Translations under genes and position numbers: made by a program
Assembly: GCA_018055515.1 (NCBI GenBank)
Contig: JAGPHL010000135.1
Location: forward strand, 1-7,242
Direction: 5' to 3'
Source of the DNA: Anaerolineae bacterium
GTDB lineage: Bacteria > Chloroflexota > Anaerolineae > B4-G1 > SLSP01
DNA length: 7,242 nt
Shown here: positions 6,366 to 7,242 of the stretch, piece after piece
Layout of the letters: the number at the start of each line of letters is the position of its first letter
How positions within the stretch are numbered: the stretch's first letter is position 1
The notes under the pieces: generated by a model
Told to the model about the DNA's origin: nothing
The model's database searches: none
What the model saw: the letters and a program-made list of their open reading frames with translations, nothing else

Positions 6366-6380
6366 CCCTCAGGCCGACGC

Positions 6381-6418
6381 AAAAAAACATCGCCCTCTGA
6401 TCTCTCAGAGGGCGATGT
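6381..6418 (-). terminator. Factor-independent terminator of tupA
   Basis: A perfect 14-bp stem (6387-6400 with 6405-6418) closes a 4-nt loop (TCTC on the plus strand). On the minus strand it is followed by a T run (plus-strand A7, 6381-6387), the classic form, 21 nt after the tupA stop codon. On the plus strand no T run follows (GAAGCTGC), so for tatC it is at best a weak terminator or a 3'-end stabiliser between the convergent genes. Confidence 0.9.
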
Positions 6419-6439
6419 GAAGCTGCTACCGCGTCACGG

Positions 6440-7242
6440 TTACTTCACGGCGTCGGGGAAGAAGAGCGGCAGACCGCTCTTGGGCTCCGTGAAGGCAGCG
6501 ATCTTCGCCTGCGTCTCCGGCGAGGTGATCCACTCGATGAACTTCTGCGCGCCCTCGTAATTGATGTCCGGGTACTTTTCCGGGTTAACGGCGATGACGT
6601 GATAGGGGTTGAAGAGTTGCGCATCACCCTCCACCAGAATCGGCAGGGCGTAGCCTTCAGCCGTGCGCGCCAGGTAGGTGCCCCGGTCGGTGAGCGTGTA
6701 GGCGTTCATCTCCTGCGCCATGTCCAGGACGGCTCCCATTCCCTGGCCGGCAGAGACATACCACTTGCCCTCAGGGGTGACCCCGACTTTGGCCCAGATG
6801 CTCTTTTCCTTGGCGTGCGTGCCCGAGTCGTCGCCGCGCGAGATAAAGGGCGATTGCGTCTCCATGATCTTGCGGAAGGCTTCTACCGCGTCGGTCATGC
6901 CTTTGATGCCCGCCGGGTCTGCGGCGGGACCCACGATGACATAATCGTTGTGCATCACCGCGGTGCGATCCACGCCAAAGCCATCTGCCACAAAGGTTTC
7001 CTCCGCCGCCGGGGAGTGCACCAGCAGCACATCGGCGTCCCCGTTTTTGCCGGTCTCCATGGCCTGCCCGCTGCCCACAGCAATGACCTGCACCTCAATG
7101 CCGGTCTTCTCCTTGAAATCCGGCAGCAGGTAATCCAGCAGCCCGGAATCCTGCGTGCTTGTCGTTGTCGCCAGGATCAGGCGCCGGGGCGGCTCGGCGG
7201 TCGGACTGGCGCACGCCGCCAACAACATCACCAATGCCAAAC
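6440..7242 (-). CDS. tupA: Tungstate ABC transporter substrate-binding lipoprotein TupA, 5'-truncated
   Basis: This is the extracytoplasmic receptor of a Tup-type ABC importer, which binds tungstate and delivers it to TupB/TupC for tungsten-pterin enzymes. Residues are counted from the TTG at 7240. The lipobox LAAC places the lipidated Cys at 10, so the mature protein is membrane-anchored. TTTSTQDSGLLDYLLP (25-40), AVGSGQA (54-60), DADVLLVHSP (68-77), NDYVIVGP (98-105) and SRGDDSGTH (134-142) match the TupA family; the TTTS and SRGD-SGT loops are its anion-binding segments. The C-terminus (GLPLFFPDA) is typical and the stop TAA is at 6440-6442. The frame stays open to the window edge, and a TTG start would leave a signal peptide without its basic n-region, so the true start lies just outside. 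Phosphate- or molybdate-binding relatives (PstS, ModA) are less likely given these motifs. tupB/tupC would be expected elsewhere, likely beyond the right edge or absent here. Confidence 0.92.
   Translation of the reverse strand, partial: LALVMLLAACASPTAEPPRRLILATTTSTQDSGLLDYLLPDFKEKTGIEVQVIAVGSGQAMETGKNGDADVLLVHSPAAEETFVADGFGVDRTAVMHNDYVIVGPAADPAGIKGMTDAVEAFRKIMETQSPFISRGDDSGTHAKEKSIWAKVGVTPEGKWYVSAGQGMGAVLDMAQEMNAYTLTDRGTYLARTAEGYALPILVEGDAQLFNPYHVIAVNPEKYPDINYEGAQKFIEWITSPETQAKIAAFTEPKSGLPLFFPDAVK

Noticed and set aside
6381..6418. The hairpin as a bidirectional terminator for both tatC and tupA
   Set aside because: Only the minus-strand direction has a T run after the stem; the plus-strand side continues with mixed sequence, so strong termination of tatC transcripts is not supported.
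7238..7240. TTG at 7240 (minus strand) as the start of tupA
   Set aside because: It would put the lipobox Cys at residue 10 with no basic n-region, and the frame remains open to the window edge; a start outside the window is more likely.

Overview
The window is a GC-rich, densely packed bacterial segment. It holds a forward run of seven genes (the first lacking its 5' end) and one convergent reverse gene that runs off the right edge. There are no rRNA or tRNA genes, CRISPR arrays, insertion sequences or phage genes that I can see. The gene content (a tungsten or molybdenum pterin aldehyde oxidoreductase, a tungstate-binding lipoprotein, sugar-acid enzymes and a compact Tat operon) suggests an anaerobic or facultatively anaerobic, possibly thermophilic, heterotrophic bacterium. 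An Anaerolineae-like Chloroflexota is my tentative guess from the general look of the proteins. It is not proven by anything in the sequence.

Region 1 (2-4973) looks like a catabolic operon. The order is an aldehyde:ferredoxin oxidoreductase family enzyme (5' truncated), a 220-residue transaldolase-family protein, a fused SAF+UxaA-type sugar-acid dehydratase, and a Gfo/Idh/MocA NAD(P)-dependent oxidoreductase. All point the same way with gaps of 47, 86 and 30 nt, and the last three start behind clear Shine-Dalgarno sequences. A plausible reading is oxidation of an aldose or sugar aldehyde to its acid with ferredoxin as acceptor, dehydration of the acid to a 2-keto-3-deoxy acid, and processing by the aldolase-like protein and the sugar dehydrogenase. 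The transaldolase-like protein keeps the catalytic residues but appears to have lost phosphate-binding residues, which would fit non-phosphorylated substrates.

Region 2 (4974-6365) is a separate unit, tatA-tatB-tatC, encoding the twin-arginine protein export machine. A possible promoter, a palindrome and a 5'-leader hairpin lie in the 108-nt gap before tatA. A strong hairpin straddles the tatA stop codon and tatB lacks an obvious ribosome binding site, whereas tatB and tatC overlap by ATGA. This layout would make TatA in excess of TatB and TatC.

Region 3 (6366-7242) holds a factor-independent terminator oriented for the reverse strand, followed on that strand by tupA, the tungstate-binding lipoprotein of an ABC importer (N-terminus cut by the window edge). 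Finding a tungstate-uptake gene a few kilobases from an AOR-family gene supports tungsten rather than molybdenum as the likely metal of the oxidoreductase.
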